A DNA stretch of 64,000 nucleotides from Micractinium sp. NFX-FRZ (GCA_029339195.1 JAPTJF010000095.1:1-64000); one strand, 5' to 3'; counted from the stretch's first letter, positions 1 to 11,696 are shown. A program made the numbers and translations. Notes: generated by a model not told the origin, from the letters alone.

Positions 1-150
1 GCAGCAAGGCGCCTGGCCTTGAAGGCTGCGGGCCTTTTAGGGCCCTAAATGGTGGGCCAAACGGGCCCTTGCATGGGGCAAGTCCTGCTTGTGTCTCCTC
101 CTGCTCATGCTCCTGCTCATGGCCTACCACACATGCAGCATCCCACCCAC

Positions 151-3100
151 CTGCAGGTGATCCTCCGACGTGACGGGCGCGTTGAAGTCGTAGCCTCGCT
201 CCTCAAACACGCGGTCCACCTCGGCCAGGCTGTGGGAGAACCACGAGCGGGTGGAGTCTGCAGCGGGGCGGGGGGAACCGCCGGTAACCGGAGGCAGGGG
301 GGCACGAGAGCAAGAGCGGCAAACGGACTAAGCGTGGGCCAGAGCTCGGCAGGGTGTGGCAGGCTGGGGGATGCAAGGTAAAGCTACATCATCGGCAGGG
401 TGCTCTGGCAGCTGAGCAGGCGCGCCCACAAGAGCTCAGTGGAGCGGGTGCTCGTGCTGCTGCGGGCGCCGGGCAGCGGGGCACCCCACGCCTGCTGGCC
501 GGGGTGGCCCCGCAGCCCGCCCTCTGTGCCTATCCCTCACTTCCATCCTCTCAAACCCTCTCCTCCTTCGTTCTCTCCCAGCACCCAGCCTGCTTTCCCG
601 CTCCCCTTCCCTTGCCCAACCCACCACGCCTTTCCCCTGCTCCCTCCACTCCCTCTCCCTCTCTCTCCCTCTCTCCCTCTCTCTCCCTCTCTCCCTCACC
701 GTCGGGCATGTCGTACATCAACTCTCCCATCTCCAGCTGCAGAGACCGGGAGGACCACCTCATCAGTCAATGCCGAGTGCTAGGCATTCGTAGCAAAGTA
801 GTTGTTGTCAGTTCAAGAGACCAGGTTGAATTGAGCTCTCCACCCAGGGAGTCGTGAACGGCACTGGACCAAGTCGAGCTGGCCAGGCGTGCGACCGAGC
901 CACCCGCCCATTTCTGAGCGTCCACCACACTCCCCCACCCCACCCCATCTGACCCCACCCATCCGTCCATTGCTGTTGCCATCCCCCACACTGACAAGCC
1001 AAAGCCACCCACCGACAGAAACTGATGCTCCTTGAGCATGGCAGGCAGGTTGGGGGAGCCGTCGTCCAGCCACAGGCGTGAGTCTGCACACACACGCAAG
1101 GGATGGAACAAATATACAAGTGGCGTGGAGCCGGCATGGGGGATGGGTGCTGTTGCCTGGCCTGCACGAGTCTGCAGTGCCGGCATGTGGCGCGAAGGGT
1201 GGGGGGCAGGGAAGGGTGGGAGACGGCAAGGCACAGAGCTTGGCAGGCGACAGTGAGAGCAGCGCGGCGAGATGGGGGAATGCAGGCGGAGGCAAGCGGG
1301 CACAGTAAGCAGCCGAGGCAGCCGCGGCCCGCAGCCGTTGCTATTATTACTCAACCCCAAGCATAATTCGCATGCTGCCACCTGCCCCCTTCTCCCCATC
1401 CCACCATCAGAACAAACACCGGCCTGCCCACCGACCCTCCCACCCACCCTCCAGGATCAGGTGCGCTCCCATCGGGTAGCGTGTGACCAGGTCGCGCCGC
1501 CAGGCTGCCTCGTCCTCCAGCTGCTTCTTCAGCATCGTGGACAGCAGCACTTCATCGGAGGGCATGATCTCATCTGCAGGATTGAGCAACAGCAGGAGGG
1601 GGAAGGCGGGGAAGGTGCGGTGTGCCAGCAGGCTCGGCGCAGTGCGGTGCAGTGCGGTGAGGCGTTCCATGTGCAATGCCGCCTCCATCCCCGTCTCATC
1701 TCCTCAAGCCAAGAGCCGACCTGGTGCATGCCTCACTCACCCCGTGCGGTGCGGGTGCACCTCCCCCGGGCGGGCCCCTCCTCCACAAAGTCTTCAACCC
1801 AGGTACCAAAAGAGATATTGCACCTCCCTGCTGCTTGCATGACTTTGGCTCCCAGCGCCGCTCCGGCCCGCTCGCCCTCACCATGCCCCCCGACCCACTT
1901 CTTAGACAGCTGCCAACAACCACAGGCGTCAAGCTCAAGCCACTCACCCATTCTATTGACGTCGTCCTGCATCTCCTCCAGCGCCCCCCGTGCCCCATCC
2001 TCTGCCGCCGTGCCGCGCGCCGCCTCCAGCAGTGCCGCCGCCTCCTCCACATCCCTGAGGCGCAGGCGCCGGAAGTCCTCCCTGCAAAGAACGGGAATTG
2101 CACAGCAGAAGCCAGTTGATGCAGTGGCAACTTGCACAAGGTCCCCGTGTCACCGTGCATGGGACAGGGAATGACTTTGCTTGGCAGGTCCACACCTCGG
2201 CGCTCATCTGCCGCCACGTGCACCCACCTCGCTCCATCTCTGCTTCCCACTCCTCCTCCTCAACCACATGCTGGCGCTGCCATGCCCCACCACATCCCTC
2301 CACAGGCCCATCCTCTTACACCACAGCCCAGCCTCCAGGTTACTCACCTCATCTCCTCCAGGTCTTGGAACACGCCCTGCATGAGTCATGCAGGGTGCAG
2401 GCGGGGCGGATGTTTGACACAGCTTGATGGTTGTTGGCACCTGGCTGCTGCTGAGCCGCCAGGGGCACAGCGGCTCTGGCGCCGCAAGAGGGCCCCCATT
2501 TGGTGACTGCCGCTGCCGCTGTAGGGGTAGGGCAAGCGGCAGGCAGGCGAAGTGCTGGCCGGAGCGAGGCGCAAGGTGGGAAGGTGGGTGGCAGGTTGGG
2601 TGGCTGGGAGTCGGTGTAAGCAGGCAGGTGGGTGCGTGGGCAGTGGAAGCAGGCAACAGACATTGCACAAGCAGGCAGGCAGGCGCACAAGCAGGCAGGC
2701 AGCCAACGGTGGGCAGAGAGATGCAGGCATGCAAGCAGGGGGGTGATCAGACGGCCACTGCAGCAGCGCTGTCAGTGCCATACTGCCCTGCCGCTCACCC
2801 TGCAAAAGCACACAAGCTGCACCCCCCTGCACCGCCTTCAGTACACAGGCATGAAAAGCCACCGAGCGTCTTCAGACGCCGCCTCTTGCTGGCTGTTCCT
2901 GGCAGGTCATCAAGCGCAAAATCAGGCAAACAGGGCGTGGCGCCGCATGAGGAGGGGACATGGGAAATAGAACCCAGAACGAGCCACTCACCAGTTGCTC
3001 ACACTCCTCCACCAGCTGAGCGTACTCCTCCTCATCCCTGCAAGAGAGAGAGTAGGAAGCACTGCAATGCAACAGTTTCCCCGCCGGCGGCAGCAGAGAA

Positions 3101-5381
3101 AGTGCAGGCAGCAGAGGTGTCAAGCACGCAAGCGACACAGGGCTGCGGCAGGCTGCGCCAAATGGCGCCAGATGGGGCATGGCAGAGTGGATCTGATCAT
3201 CTGGAAGCACCCTTGCCCATTCCAAGCTGCATCCTCTGGGCCAATTGCAAATGCACATCTCACCCCCCCTCCCCAGCCCCAGTCTCTTTCTCCTGCACCC
3301 ACCTCTGCTTTGCACCCCCCTGAGCCCGCATCTGCCCCCTCTGCCACGTCCTCGCCCACACAAGCACCCCTCACCCCTCCCCAGCTCACATCTCGCTTTC
3401 CTCCTCCTCCTCCTCCCCTGCCTCGCTGGCATTGCCAGCGGAGGCATAGCCGTAGGAGCGCCCCCGCGCCCCGCCCAGCAGCTCCGCCTCGCCCTCGGCG
3501 CTCCAGAAGGCTGCAAGGGGGGACAGAAAAGAGGCATGCCACAGCAAGAGGGTTGGACCAACAGCTCTTTGCAGAGGGTCAAGAAGGGCAGCAGTACCGG
3601 CGGGGTGATAAGGTGAGGTACAGTGCAAAGGGTGGGCATCAGGGCATAGAGTGACAGGGGCAGAGTGAGGTAGAGTGAAACGTTTTGCCAGCGCAAGGCG
3701 CGGCAGGAGTTGTGCAAGCGAGAGGCCGACAGGCCAAGCAATGCTGGAGGGCTGGGGGGAGGGAAAGGAGGCTGGGCAAGCGGGTGTCGGGCAGGTGAAA
3801 AGCCGGCAGGCAGGAGGCACAAGCAGCCGGCCAAGCAGGGCCGCTAGTTGCACCCTAGCCCAGCCAGCCACCCGCCTTTCAGGCCCCTCCACACACCCTT
3901 CATACATGCTCACCCGAGTCGTCGCTGCTGTATTGCTCCTCCTCTGCCTGCGCCGCCGCCACCGTCCCGCTGCCGTTGCCGCCAGACATGCCGCCTGTGG
4001 CCGCCGCCGCTGCTGTGCCGCGCTGGCGGGGCGTTGCAGCTGCTGCCGCGCCACGCTGGCGGGGCGCCGCCTTGCCCTTGCCCTTGCCCTTGGCGCTGTC
4101 GGGGATGGCTGCAGGAAAGAAGCGGTGGAGGCGGGGCAGGGGTGCAGACGCGGGTGTGGTGCAGAGGGGCGGGCAGGGAACGTGGGGGACCGGATTGGGA
4201 GGGAACACACTGGGCAGCTTGCTCGCTCTTTGATTTGCTCTGCAATCCTGCCTCAGATTCCACATTCAGCACGCCAGCTGCCATACGTTACTCAGTTTGG
4301 CCCGCCAATAAACCCAACCACAACACGACATTGTGGCCATCTAATGCTTGGGCCCTCCGCCCACGTACTGGCCGGGCCCGTGCCACCACATTTCGTGCTC
4401 ACCCGGTGGCTTCTTCCCAGCTGCCAGCTGTGCATCAATTTCGTCCAGCTCTGCCTCGGTGATGTCGCCCGCCGCCACGTACTCGGAAATGGGGAAGTTG
4501 GTGGGGGCGGACCTGCCATAGGCAGTGGAGCATGGAGGATTGGGGCTTGGGCAAAGACCAGAACCAATCCTGTCACAATCATTGGTCTTCCCGCCTGACC
4601 ACGGCAATGCAAAGCACCCCCCGGGCAAGTTAACAGCAGCCTGCTCTTGACTACGGCACACCTGCCTCACCTGCCCTTCAGGCGGATGACCACTCGATCG
4701 TACCCGTGCGCTGCGTCCTCTTCCGCAGTAAAAGTCTGCTTTTTGCGCCAATGTGCAGTCCTTACGTTGTACGCCCAAACATTTTTTGATCTGTCCCAGC
4801 TCACGCCGCGGAACTTGGACAAGCCGCCGCGAAAGCGCGCATCAGCCTTCTTGTCCCACTCCGCCTTGCGCTCCGCCAGGTACTGCAGGGGGCAAACATG
4901 TGGGAAGCAGGACGAACGGGCGGTGCTCGGATACATTCCGACTGTATGAATGCTGCCCTGTGAGCACGAGGAAGCTGCCGTCCAAGACGAGCCACCACCA
5001 GCCACCGTCGAAACGGCGAGCCACAACCCGCCCACCGCGTGTACGTCGGCGTAGCCGTCCAGCCGCGCCAGGAGCGCGGGTGTCATGCGCTCCGGCAGGT
5101 TGAACTCAGCATCGTTGCCGTGTATGAAATAGAAGAGGCTGCAGCGGGGTACAGGGGAATCAGGGGCAGTGGTGACGAGAAACGGCCGGTAGAGCGCCCG
5201 CCGCGCCCGCCCGCCGCCGTGCCTCTTGGGCTCACATGTCGGCGTGGTGCGCCGCCTCCTCGGGCGTGGGGTGCGTTGTGCCGTTCTTCAAGTTTTTGCC
5301 TTGAAAACGCATCTGGGCCGCCCACTTGCCCCCGTTTTGTATGGTGATGTTCCTGAATCCAGTGGCGTTGGGCGGCGCCAT
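151..5381 (-). CDS. Protein with two AP2-like domains (3' end off window)
   Basis: Fourteen exons join in phase: 5381-5236, 5138-5036, 4882-4671, 4512-4403, 4108-3914, 3510-3390, 3037-2992, 2376-2348, 2091-1948, 1791-1741, 1573-1448, 1083-1013, 736-700 and 257-151 (about 499 codons). The last ends on a donor (GTGGGT), so the gene continues past the left edge. The first two exons hold an AP2-like unit (FRNITIQNGGKWAAQMR ... NDAEFNLP). The next two hold a clearer one (FRGVSWDRSKNVWAYNV, TAEEDAAHGYDRVVIRLKG, then TNFP), matching the YRGV ... AYDxAAIxxxG ... NFP pattern of plant AP2/ERF DNA-binding domains. A K/G/A-rich linker and acidic segments (EEEEEE) follow. The C-terminal half (for example DEIMPSDEVLLSTMLKK) is unrecognised. 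Likely a nuclear transcription regulator. The AP2 half could be a separate gene ending at 4341, but the strong donor at 4402 and unbroken phase favour one gene. Confidence 0.7.
643..699. repeat. CT-rich low-complexity tract
   Basis: Imperfect CTCTCCCT repeats lie inside an intron of the AP2 gene, immediately next to the donor of the exon at 700-736. Read on the gene strand it is a GA-rich tract. Confidence 0.85.
2590..2730. repeat. CAGG-rich minisatellite in AP2-gene intron
   Basis: Irregular GCAGGCAGG/AAGCAGG units are scattered through the 615-bp intron between the exons at 3037-2992 and 2376-2348. No coding exon is convincing inside this intron. Confidence 0.6.
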
Positions 5382-5592
5382 TGTGCGCGAGTCTCAGTAA
5401 TTAGCAATAATGATCGAATCTGGTGCGAGCAGTATGGTGGAGGCCGTGTCGTCGCGCCAGTTCCCCTCAATTCTTCAGTTCGCAGCAGGCGCGGCAGCCA
5501 AAAACTGGAGACAGTCCCGATTCCCCATACTAGGCCTTCTGGCTATATATACATCGACCGAATATCTCAAGGTCTCAGCACGCTCCGCGATC
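5382..5592. promoter_or_regulatory. Shared promoter region with TATA box (AP2 gene / ribokinase)
   Basis: These 211 bp separate two divergent start codons. A TATA-like TATATATA sits at 5544-5551, about 42 bp upstream of the ribokinase ATG at 5593, which implies a very short 5' leader for that gene. No matching TATA box is evident in the AP2 direction. Confidence 0.5.
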
Positions 5593-8471
5593 ATGGCGCA
5601 GCACATTGCGGTCGCGGGCAGCGTGAACGCCGACCTGGTGCTGTCCCTGACGAGAGTGCCGAGCAAAGGGGAGACGCTGGCGGCGCACCACCTGGCCTGG
5701 GTCCCCGGCGGCAAGGTGCGCCGCCGCCGCCGCCGTTTCCGCGCCCGCCTGCCACCACTCCCGCCTGCCCGTCTGCCCACCACTACCCGCTTGCTCCTGC
5801 CCGCTTGCCCTTCTCCCATCCAGGGCGGCAACCAAGCGGCCGCAGCTGCCCGCCTGGGATGCAGCACAAAACTCGTGGCTCAAGTGGGGCTCGACGCGCA
5901 GGCGGGCATGTGAGCTGCCTGCCTTGCATCAGCGGCGGCCGCAGGGCGTGTGCTCTAGCCCTTCTTCGCATCCATTGGTTTCCACTAAGCGCAAGCCTGC
6001 ATCGTTTCCGCCACGAATTCAGGCTGCGGCAGGCCCTGCAGGGGTACGGGGTGGACACAGCCCTTGTGCGTGACGTGGAGGGCCCCAGCGGGACAGCTGT
6101 CATACTGCTGGAACCAGATGGTGGGTGGGCGGGAAGGGGGCCAGGTGGGCAGGCTCTTGCTATGGCGCGGGTGCCGGGAATTGGCTGGGGCAATCGGTTC
6201 AACACAGCTGCCTGCTGCCGCGCCCACGTCACGCACAGCGTCCCAGCCCACCACGCACGTGTCTTGCCCCAGACGCCCCTGCCGCCCGCTGCGCTCCCAT
6301 CTTACCAACCATTACCTGCGCTCCCTCCTACAGCCGGTGCCGTTCCTGCCGCCCGGACCCCTCCCGTATCCCTCTAATGCAGGCGACAACCGCATCATCA
6401 TCCACGGGGGCGCCAACACAGCGCCCTGGGAGCTTGGGGAGGGAGCGGTTGCCGCCGTCCAGGGGGCGGGCGCGGTGCTGCTGCAGCGGGAGATACCCGA
6501 GGAAGTGAACACGCGGGTGGCGCAGGTGGGACCTGACGCCTGTGCTGTTGTGTGTGAACAGGGGTTCAATGGGGTGAGTGTGGTGGGAGCGGGGCGCGGG
6601 AGGTACCCGAGGAAGTGAACATGCGGGTGGCGCAGGTGAAGCAGGGCGTGGGTCAGGAGCTGGGAGTGGGTGGATGGGTGGGTTTGAAGGATGCTGGGTG
6701 GTTTCATGGAAAGATAGGCTGCCTTGGAGGGGCAGTGGCGGGAGGATGCAAGGCCGGTGGGATGCTTGTGAAGCTGCGCTTTGCAGCGCCCCACTGACAC
6801 ATGCTTTACACACCTCCACTCTTTCCCTTTAACGTTCAGATGGCGCACGCTGGGGGCGTGCCGGTCGTGCTGGACTCAGACAACGCCACTACTGACCATC
6901 TACACCGGGTGTTTCCTGCCCCTTCTCTCCCCTTTCCATGCAGCTGGCGCACGCTGCGGGCGTGCCTGTGGTGCTGGATGCGGGCGGGGACACCGACCCC
7001 ATCAGCCCCGACCTGCTGCGCTGCCTGGCCGTGCTCTCCCCTAACGAAACGGAGCTGCAGGGGCTGACAGGTGGGTGGGAGGTCTTGCTTGACAAAGGCT
7101 GGACAGAGGCTGGCTGGGCTGGGGTGGGCACAGGGGGGCTGGGCAGTTCAGCTGGCAGGCTGCACTCCCCGCCCCCGCCTGCACCCCTCTGGGTGCGCTG
7201 TGTGTGGGGAACAAGCGGGGGCAGGGCAACGAGCGGGGGCAGAGTGGGTGGATGCCCCGGGAGCCATGTTTGCGCCCTGGACTGGAAGCCCTGGCCACCT
7301 GTTGGGTGCTTGCGCCCTGCTGCTTCCCATGCTGGTACGCACCCTCTGTGTTTCAAAACCTGCCCACCTGCCACGCCCGCCCTGCCTGGCGCAGTCCCAA
7401 ACTCTCCCCCTGCAGGCGTGCCCCCCAATAGTGGAGGAGCAAATGGTGGTGGGACTGCGCGCTCTGTCGGTCGCAAGGCGTGGGCACCACCGCTGTTTGA
7501 CCGCACCCCTCCCCTGTTAGGCCCCTGTGCCCCCTTCTGTGCAGGCATGCCCAGGAGAGATTGAGGACCCTGTTGTGGCGGCTGCTCGCGCGCGGTGACC
7601 ACACTAACACTCGTCCACACCCCTGTGCTCCCATGCATAGGCATGCCCACTGAGAGCGAGGAGCAGATTGTGGCTGCGGCTCGCTCGCTGCAGGCGCAGG
7701 GGGTTGGCACCGTCCTGGTCAAGCTGGGCTCGCGCGGCAGCCTGGTCGTTGGTGCGTGGGCCGCCGCTGCTGGGATGACAGCGGGGTGGGCGGGGGTGGG
7801 CAGCAACAACAGCGATCCCTCAGCGAGCGACCAAGATAGGGTCAGGATTTAGGGTTACCAGCAGCCAGCAGACAGCAGCGCCAACCCGGCACATTGATCA
7901 CTCTCCCTGCCTCCCTGCCCCTCTCTCACGTGCTTGCGTGACCCACAGGCAGCGAGGGCGAGGTGGTGCGGCAAGCGGCGCAAAAGGTGGAGAAGGTGGT
8001 GGACACGACAGGCGCAGGTGGGTGTGGCTGGCTGGGTGCAGGGCTGAGAAAGGCTCATGCTGCTGCCCATCCCTTTTGGGCCCGCCCTTCTTTCCCACTC
8101 CTTTGACTTGACCCTATTTACTCCCCTGTTTCCTTTGCATGCCTGCTGGAGAGACATGGCTGCCAGGAGCGGATGCGCTTTGCCCGTGCCTCTAAGCCCT
8201 CTTCTCTGCCCCCACGTGCTTGCCCGCTTGTGCGCTCTGTTCAAGCTCCCACGCTTGTACTCCTTGCCTTGCTCCTTCCCCGCTTGCCTGCCTTGCAGGC
8301 GACTGCTTCACCGCGGCGTTTGCCGTGGGGCTGCTGGAGGGGCGCGGCCACCAGGAGTCGATGCGCTTTGCCAGCGCAGCAGCCGCGCTGTGCATCCAGC
8401 TGGCGGGCGCCATGCCCAGCATGCCCAGCAGGCAGGCCGTGGATGCTGAGCTGGCGGGGGCCTCAGCATAG
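5593..8471 (+). CDS. rbsK: Ribokinase (pfkB family)
   Basis: Eight exons join in phase: 5593-5715, 5824-5909, 6023-6120, 6383-6525, 6944-7070, 7641-7751, 7949-8017 and 8299-8471, giving 309 residues, the usual ribokinase length. Visible pfkB landmarks are GSVNADLV near residue 9, PGGKGGNQAAAAARLG near 38-53 (substrate-binding glycine motif) and TTGAGDCFTAAFAVG near 250, whose Asp254 would be the catalytic base and whose GAGD forms the anion hole. The product should phosphorylate D-ribose with ATP to ribose 5-phosphate. No clear transit peptide is seen: the protein starts directly with the beta-strand MAQHIAVAGS, so it is probably cytosolic. Introns 4 and 5 contain decayed copies of neighbouring exon edges (see findings). 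The promoter and TATA box are shared with the divergent AP2 gene. Confidence 0.93.
6594..6640 (+). repeat. Exon ghost: copy of ribokinase exon 4 end plus donor
   Basis: About 45 bp nearly identical to 6484-6530, including the end of exon 4 (GTGGCGCAG) and its GTG donor, lie 110 bp downstream inside intron 4. Only about four bases differ, so this is a young tandem duplication across the splice junction. Confidence 0.85.
6837..6900 (+). repeat. Exon ghost: copy of ribokinase exon 5 start plus acceptor
   Basis: CAG followed by an MAHAGGVPVVLD-like reading mimics the true exon 5 start (LAHAAGVPVVLD) at 6944, 104 bp downstream. The similarity includes the acceptor AG and about 45 bp of exon. Confidence 0.85.
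7412..7600 (+). repeat. Two exon ghosts of ribokinase exon 6 start
   Basis: Decayed copies start after CAG at 7415 and 7545, ahead of the true exon 6 at 7641. The first reads CPPIVEEQMVVGLRAL in one frame, against MPTESEEQIVAAARSL in the true exon. Spacing is 130 and 96 bp. Confidence 0.75.
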
Positions 8472-8810
8472 CACAGCAGCCAGCTGGCATAAGCACCTGG
8501 GCCAGCTGTTTGAGCTTATATTTGAGAGTGCATGCCAGCCTGTTCATTGCTGTTGTGCTGCACCTCTCCTCCTGAGTAAGTGTTTTCAGCTAACTGCCAC
8601 CTTTGCAGAGTTGCCCCAGTTTTCCTGCACTCATAGTGCTGTACCAATGTGCGAGTTTCCTGTTCCCCTCTTCAAGTTTCGCTGTACGTCAGCACTTTCT
8701 GCAACTGCAGATACTGCCTTGCTTACAACTGCAAGGCACGAGGAAGGGCGGCAGGGGTGCAGAGCTGCCTGCCCGCCGGCGCTACCGCTTCCCGTCGGCT
8801 GGCGGTGCTG
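8472..8810. other. Short tail-to-tail interval, ribokinase / TatB
   Basis: Both genes end here, 339 bp apart. On the minus strand TGTAA, the usual chlorophyte polyadenylation signal, occurs at 8727-8723, about 85 nt after the TatB stop. No clear TGTAA is seen for the ribokinase direction, so the 3' UTRs may overlap. Confidence 0.4.
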
Positions 8811-11347
8811 CTACCCTGCCATGCCCCGGCCGCCCTTGCTGCTGCTTGCTTGCCCCTCTTGCTGCTGCGCCTGCTGATGTTGCTGTGCCGCGGCCTGCCG
8901 CTGCGCCGCGGCCTGCTGCGCCTGCGCCGCCATCTGCTGCTGCTGGAAGCGCAGCACCTGGGCGGCCAACAGCTCTTCGGCTAGCGCATCCAAAAGCACT
9001 TCTGCAGATCGGTTTGTTGTTGGGTGAAGGGGAAGGCGGGCGGGGGGGTTAGAGAAGCAGCTAGCACCCCCAGAACAAGAGCCTCCGGGAGGCCTGAACT
9101 TGGCAATTTGTTGGGGGCACGCGAGGGAATGACGGGCATAAGAGGGCACAAGGGGAGTGTGCATACATGCCGGCCGGCCTCCTTGGGATATGGTGGGTGG
9201 CGTGGGGGCACGGCGGACGAATCGGCAAGGCCGCAGTTGGCCTCCAAACTGGCTGGGCGAGCGAAACCCAAGGCTGGATGAGGTCTTTTGGGATGAACCA
9301 CAGCAGGGCAGCGCAGGCAGGTAAACGTTCCATCACCAGAAGCCGGCAAGCCTCACCTGAGCCGGTAGGGGCTCTGCCGGCACGGTCTGGCGCCAGGCCC
9401 GCCACCACAGCTGACACCGGCATGGTCAAGGGGTGTGGCTCCTCATCTTCTTGGCTGAACCCCTGCGCCCGCTGCGGTCGCTGCTGCTGCCCTGGCACAT
9501 GCGCTGCCTCATGTGCAGCACCCAGCTGCTGCAGGTGCTGTAGCTGCTGCTGCCGCTCAGCAGACAGCACCGCGCTGGCCGCCCAGGATGCTCCTGTGGC
9601 TGCCGCCGCCGCCGATTGCTGCTGCCGGTGCGGCATTGCCGCCGCGGCTGCTGATGGTGCTGCCGCAGTTGAGTGTTGCTGCGCCGTGGCCGCCATCGCC
9701 TGGGACCCTCCGCGTGCCTGGCCCCACTGCTCTTGGGCGTCAAACCCCTCTGCCCCAGGCAGGGGCTTGGATGACAGCATGCGCTGAGTCAGCGGCCTGC
9801 AGGGAGCACAGCACAGCACAGCATGCAGGTATCAGCAGCTTGGCGCATATGGAAGGGATGCAGGCTTGCTGCGGGCAGAACACAGCGCATCATAGCGCGG
9901 GGTGCAAGCATTAATACAGTTTGCTAACACCAGCTGCAGACGACACTGCCTCCCTTGCAGTCTGCCTCCCGCCCCTGCCTCCCTCCCCCCGGCCAAAAGA
10001 GGCCGTCCTTCAGCACTGCACTCCGGCCTCATCTCTCACCCCGGCTCCCGCCCTCCCTCCACCTCGCACTACAAGCCCCTGTCCTCTGGCCCGCGCGCCC
10101 CCCACCCCGGCTTGACGTGGCCCGTGCCACGCCTCGCCATGCACTCCGCCGGCACCCCTCATTCTCTTGCAAATGCGAAACACGCATGGCGACCCTCCCC
10201 CCTGCCCTGCTCACCCCGGCTGGAAGAGGCTCATGCCGCCCTGCAGCTCGCTGCGAATCGCGTGCAGCTGGTACATCGTCGCCTGCACCTCCTCGTGCAG
10301 CTGCAGCGGAGCGAGACAAGTTGAGAGGAAAGGCAGGAGTTGAGTGGGTGAGAGAGGGGCAGGTGGTACAATGCCGCCAGCGCCTTGTGTAGCCTGCGAG
10401 TGAAGGACCCTATCGCCCACCCGACCCTAGGCAGAAACAATAGGCAGGAGTGGTGAGAGAGGAACAGTTGGGATAAAGCCGCCAGCACCTCATGCAGCCT
10501 GCAAGTGAAGGACCCATTATCGACCACCCACCCAGGGCAAACCAACCAGCCTGCCCGTCCGACCCCCCCCACCCGCCCTCTCCTTCCTGCAAACAAGTAC
10601 AGTATATGCGAAAGCAGCAACAGCACCCTGCTCATCTCCGGCTGCACGGCGATCTCACCTTGGCATGGGTGCATGGGTGCATATTCTTGTATATATGAAG
10701 TGCCCCCACAAGCACATCCCTGCTTTGTTCGCCCTCCCTGCCCTCCCTGCCCTCCCACCACACCAAACACCTGCAGCACACCGGAAATGCAGCGGCCCCC
10801 ACCTTGTTCATCTCCGTCTCCTCTGCAAATTTGAAGAACTTGGCCCTGGTGCGGTACAGGAAGCCGGTGGCCTGCCCCGTAAGGCGGCCTGCGGGAAGAA
10901 GGATGAGGAGGCGAGCGGGCGGACAAGCAGGCAGGGGGTGGGCTGGGCGAAATTCGAGCCACAGGGGTAATGCGAAGCGCTGCAAGGAAGCAGCTGCAGG
11001 CCTGGGGGCCGCACACTACAGGTTGGGCATGCAAACGCATGCGGCATGCATATAGGCAGAGAGGCGCCTCGCCCCGAGTACGTAGGAAGCGTGAGTGTTA
11101 ATGTGCGCACCTGCTGCACGGGCGACGCGCGGCAGCTCGTTGGGTCCTGCAGCACATGCGATACAATATCAACTTCTCGTGAGTTTATGCATTACAGGCG
11201 AGCTTCCATCACGAGCTACACGCTACACAGGTCAGTCCTTGCCTGCTCCTGCCTGCCTGCCGCCTGCTGCCGCCAGTGGTGGCGGCACTCACCAAACACC
11301 CAGGCAGCGGCCGCCACCAGCACTACCATCTCGCCCAAGCTGAACAT
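8811..11347 (-). CDS. TATB: Mitochondrial-type TatB (twin-arginine translocase subunit)
   Basis: Six exons join in phase: 11347-11293, 11146-11111, 10888-10803, 10300-10215, 9796-9357 and 9001-8811, giving 297 residues. The N-terminus MFSLGEMVVLVAAAAWVFGP is a single membrane helix ending in the FGP turn typical of TatA/TatB. An amphipathic helix follows (NELPRVARAAGRLTGQATG), then a coiled segment (LHEEVQATMYQLHAIRSEL) and PGPLTQRM. From memory this order closely follows the mitochondrial TatB of land plants, which likewise lacks a cleavable presequence and retains a PVSA/VLLDAL-like tail. It would work with TatC in the mitochondrial inner membrane. Plastid Hcf106 is less likely because no transit peptide is present. 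The last two exons add a long Q/A-rich region (QQQQMAAQAQQAAAQRQAA) not expected in the family. Confidence 0.85.
10375..10515 (-). repeat. Two exon ghosts of TatB exon 4
   Basis: On the minus strand, decayed copies of the exon 4 start begin at 10393 (LHKALAALYHL) and 10498 (LHEVLAALSQL), against LHEEVQATMYQL in the true exon at 10300. Each copy follows a CGCAG or TGCAG acceptor. Spacing is 93 and 105 bp. Confidence 0.8.
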
Positions 11348-11696
11348 GGGGACTGGTGTGCCCTTTGGCAGTTGAGAGAGGGTCCGAGAGCGCGAGGGTT
11401 GAGCGCAAGGGGTCGCGGCCTCTTGGCCGGCCAACGGCACCCAGGCTTAACGACCCGGATTCGGGTTCCTTGAAGGTCCAGAGCAGCCAGAGGGGAACCC
11501 TACAACAATCTCCGCGTCAGATTCAGGTTCATGCACCTTCGTGCTAGCGTGCTGTGCTAAGACCCAGCCGCCTGAGCTGATGCATGCTCCTCCACCTGCG
11601 GCTGCCCCATTCTGCTCATCCTTTCCCCCCTCTAGTGTGCTCCACACCACCTCACCACACCCTCTGACCCTCCCACGCCCGCCAAACACAGCAGCC
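11348..11696. promoter_or_regulatory. Divergent promoter interval, TatB / thioredoxin-like
   Basis: 349 bp lie between two opposite start codons. No TATA box or other motif stands out. Inferred to hold both promoters and both 5' leaders. Confidence 0.35.

Noticed and set aside
4403..4512. Ending the AP2 gene at the stop at 4341
   Set aside because: Possible, but the exon has a consensus donor at 4402 and the following ten exons continue in phase, so one gene is preferred.
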